DNA from: JBEKCB01 sp052139675
Lineage (GTDB): Bacteria > Planctomycetota > Brocadiia > CAIUPP01
Direction: 5' to 3'
DNA length: 63,737 bases
Assembly: GCA_052139675.1 (NCBI GenBank)
Contig: JBKQWE010000124.1
Coordinates: 1-63,737, forward strand
Below are positions 55,443 to 63,737 of the stretch, in pieces. The notes beneath the pieces were generated by a model, which saw only the letters and a program-made list of their open reading frames with translations, made no database searches and was not told the origin of the DNA. Position 1 is the stretch's first letter. Each line of letters opens with the position of its first letter. The translations under genes were made by a program, and so were the position numbers.

Positions 55443-55490
55443 ATCCACGACGGACGAGGGTCCATCGTCCATGGGCCATCGTCGTTCAGG
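55443..55490. repeat. CCATCGTC-type repeat element before rpoB
   Basis: CCATCGTC occurs at 55462-55469 and 55476-55483 around CCATGG. GACGAGGG (55453-55460) is its near complement, allowing alternative hairpins. It occupies almost the whole rplL-rpoB gap. Confidence 0.5.
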
Positions 55491-55495
55491 TGCTG

Positions 55496-59191
<3,696 letters not shown>

Positions 59192-59263
59192 GGTGCCTGG
59201 AAAGCTGAGTTCCGTTCCGGGAGGCCGCCGTGTCTGAGCGGCCCTGTTAAAGGAGACGAAGTT

Positions 59264-63382
<4,119 letters not shown>

Positions 63383-63415
63383 TCCGCCGGGGAAAACGGT
63401 TATAGGAGCACGAGA

Positions 63416-63737
63416 ATGCCGACGATCAATCAGTTGGTCCGCAAGGGCCGCAGGGTGGTCCGCACGAAGAGCAAGCGGCCGGACCTGCAGGGTTGCCCGC
63501 AGAAGCGCGGCGTCTGCTTGCAGGTGATGACGCGCACGCCGAAAAAGCCGAACAGCGCCCTCCGCAAGGTGGCCAAGGTCCGGCTGAGCAACGGGCGCGA
63601 GATTATCGTATACATTCCTGGCGAGGGACACAACCTCCAGGAACACCTGACCGTGCTCGTGCGCGGCGGGCGAGTCCGCGACCTGCCGGGCGTCCGGTAT
63701 CACATCATCCGCGGCAAGCTCGATGCCACGGGCGTCG
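63416..63737 (+). CDS. rpsL: 30S ribosomal protein S12 (3' end cut by window edge)
   Basis: 107 of about 124 residues are visible: PTINQLVRKGRRVVRTKSK, GVCLQVMTRTPKKPNSALRK (streptomycin-site Lys present) and RGGRVRDLPGVRYHIIRG with the second streptomycin-site Lys replaced in context by Arg-Asp-Leu-Pro as in many bacteria. S12 monitors decoding. TATAGGAG precedes the ATG by about ten bases. It opens the str operon (rpsG, fusA expected beyond the edge). Confidence 0.95.
   Translation, partial: MPTINQLVRKGRRVVRTKSKRPDLQGCPQKRGVCLQVMTRTPKKPNSALRKVAKVRLSNGREIIVYIPGEGHNLQEHLTVLVRGGRVRDLPGVRYHIIRGKLDATGV

Overview
The window is a GC-rich bacterial chromosome segment. It has a V/A-type ATPase operon instead of an F-type one in view. 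WaaA (Kdo transferase) and an AsmA-like protein point to an outer membrane with LPS. MenA, a long SecA with extra insertions, a Ser/Thr kinase fused to a formylglycine-generating-enzyme-like domain, FHA and FG-GAP proteins, and intergenic palindromes fit the PVC superphylum or a neighbouring lineage (Kiritimatiellota, Lentisphaerota or Planctomycetota type). That placement is an inference from gene content; no rRNA is present to test it.

Layout. 1-8268 (minus): V/A-ATPase operon in transcription order H-C-I-K-F-E-A-B-D, with D cut by the window edge. 8390-9100 (minus): an HTH-EIIA (PtsN-like) regulator upstream of that operon. 9274-10971 (plus): an orphan double-domain ABC permease. 11070-11786 (plus): a soluble GspF-like half domain and a MazG-like hydrolase. 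11820-15662 (minus): a kinase/TPR/FGE fusion. 15952-18726 (plus): CcdA-thioredoxin, a ferritin-like protein, a zinc-ribbon protein with a Lys/Ala tail, and an FHA protein. 18805-23353 (minus): TPR, HEAT/zinc-ribbon, small basic, membrane GT-C-like and AsmA-like proteins. 23508-25719 (plus): FG-GAP protein and Gfo/Idh/MocA oxidoreductase. 25849-33679 (plus): secA, waaA, metK, ahcY. 33711-42108 (minus): rhaM, menA, apgM, an unknown gene, a rhomboid, a sigma factor, rpsA and plsC. 42305-43435 (plus): a membrane phosphoesterase. 43446-49649 (minus): PPC protein, UvrD-like helicase, yraN, rplS, trmD, rpsP, ffh. 49794-63737 (plus): tRNA-Arg, then tRNA Thr-Tyr-Gly-Thr, tuf, rpmG, tRNA-Trp, secE, nusG, rplKAJL, rpoBC and the start of rpsL.

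The right 14 kb is a fused tRNA-tuf / secE-nusG-rpl-rpoBC / str transcription-translation cluster. The left 8 kb is an ion-pumping rotary ATPase whose nearest upstream gene is a PTS-type sensor with DNA-binding homology. Between them are mixed housekeeping and signalling genes, most in short operons with recognisable sigma-70-type promoters.

The least explained signals are non-coding. They include a two-copy palindrome with compensatory arm changes (35066 and 53486), a perfect 21-bp palindrome (35159), an imperfect ATTACGA-type stem between metK and ahcY, and a free-standing promoter-to-terminator transcript near 46202-46317 that looks like a small RNA. A shared AT-rich leader also precedes four ribosomal-protein Shine-Dalgarno sites. 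All functional statements rest on reading motifs by eye; no database search was run.
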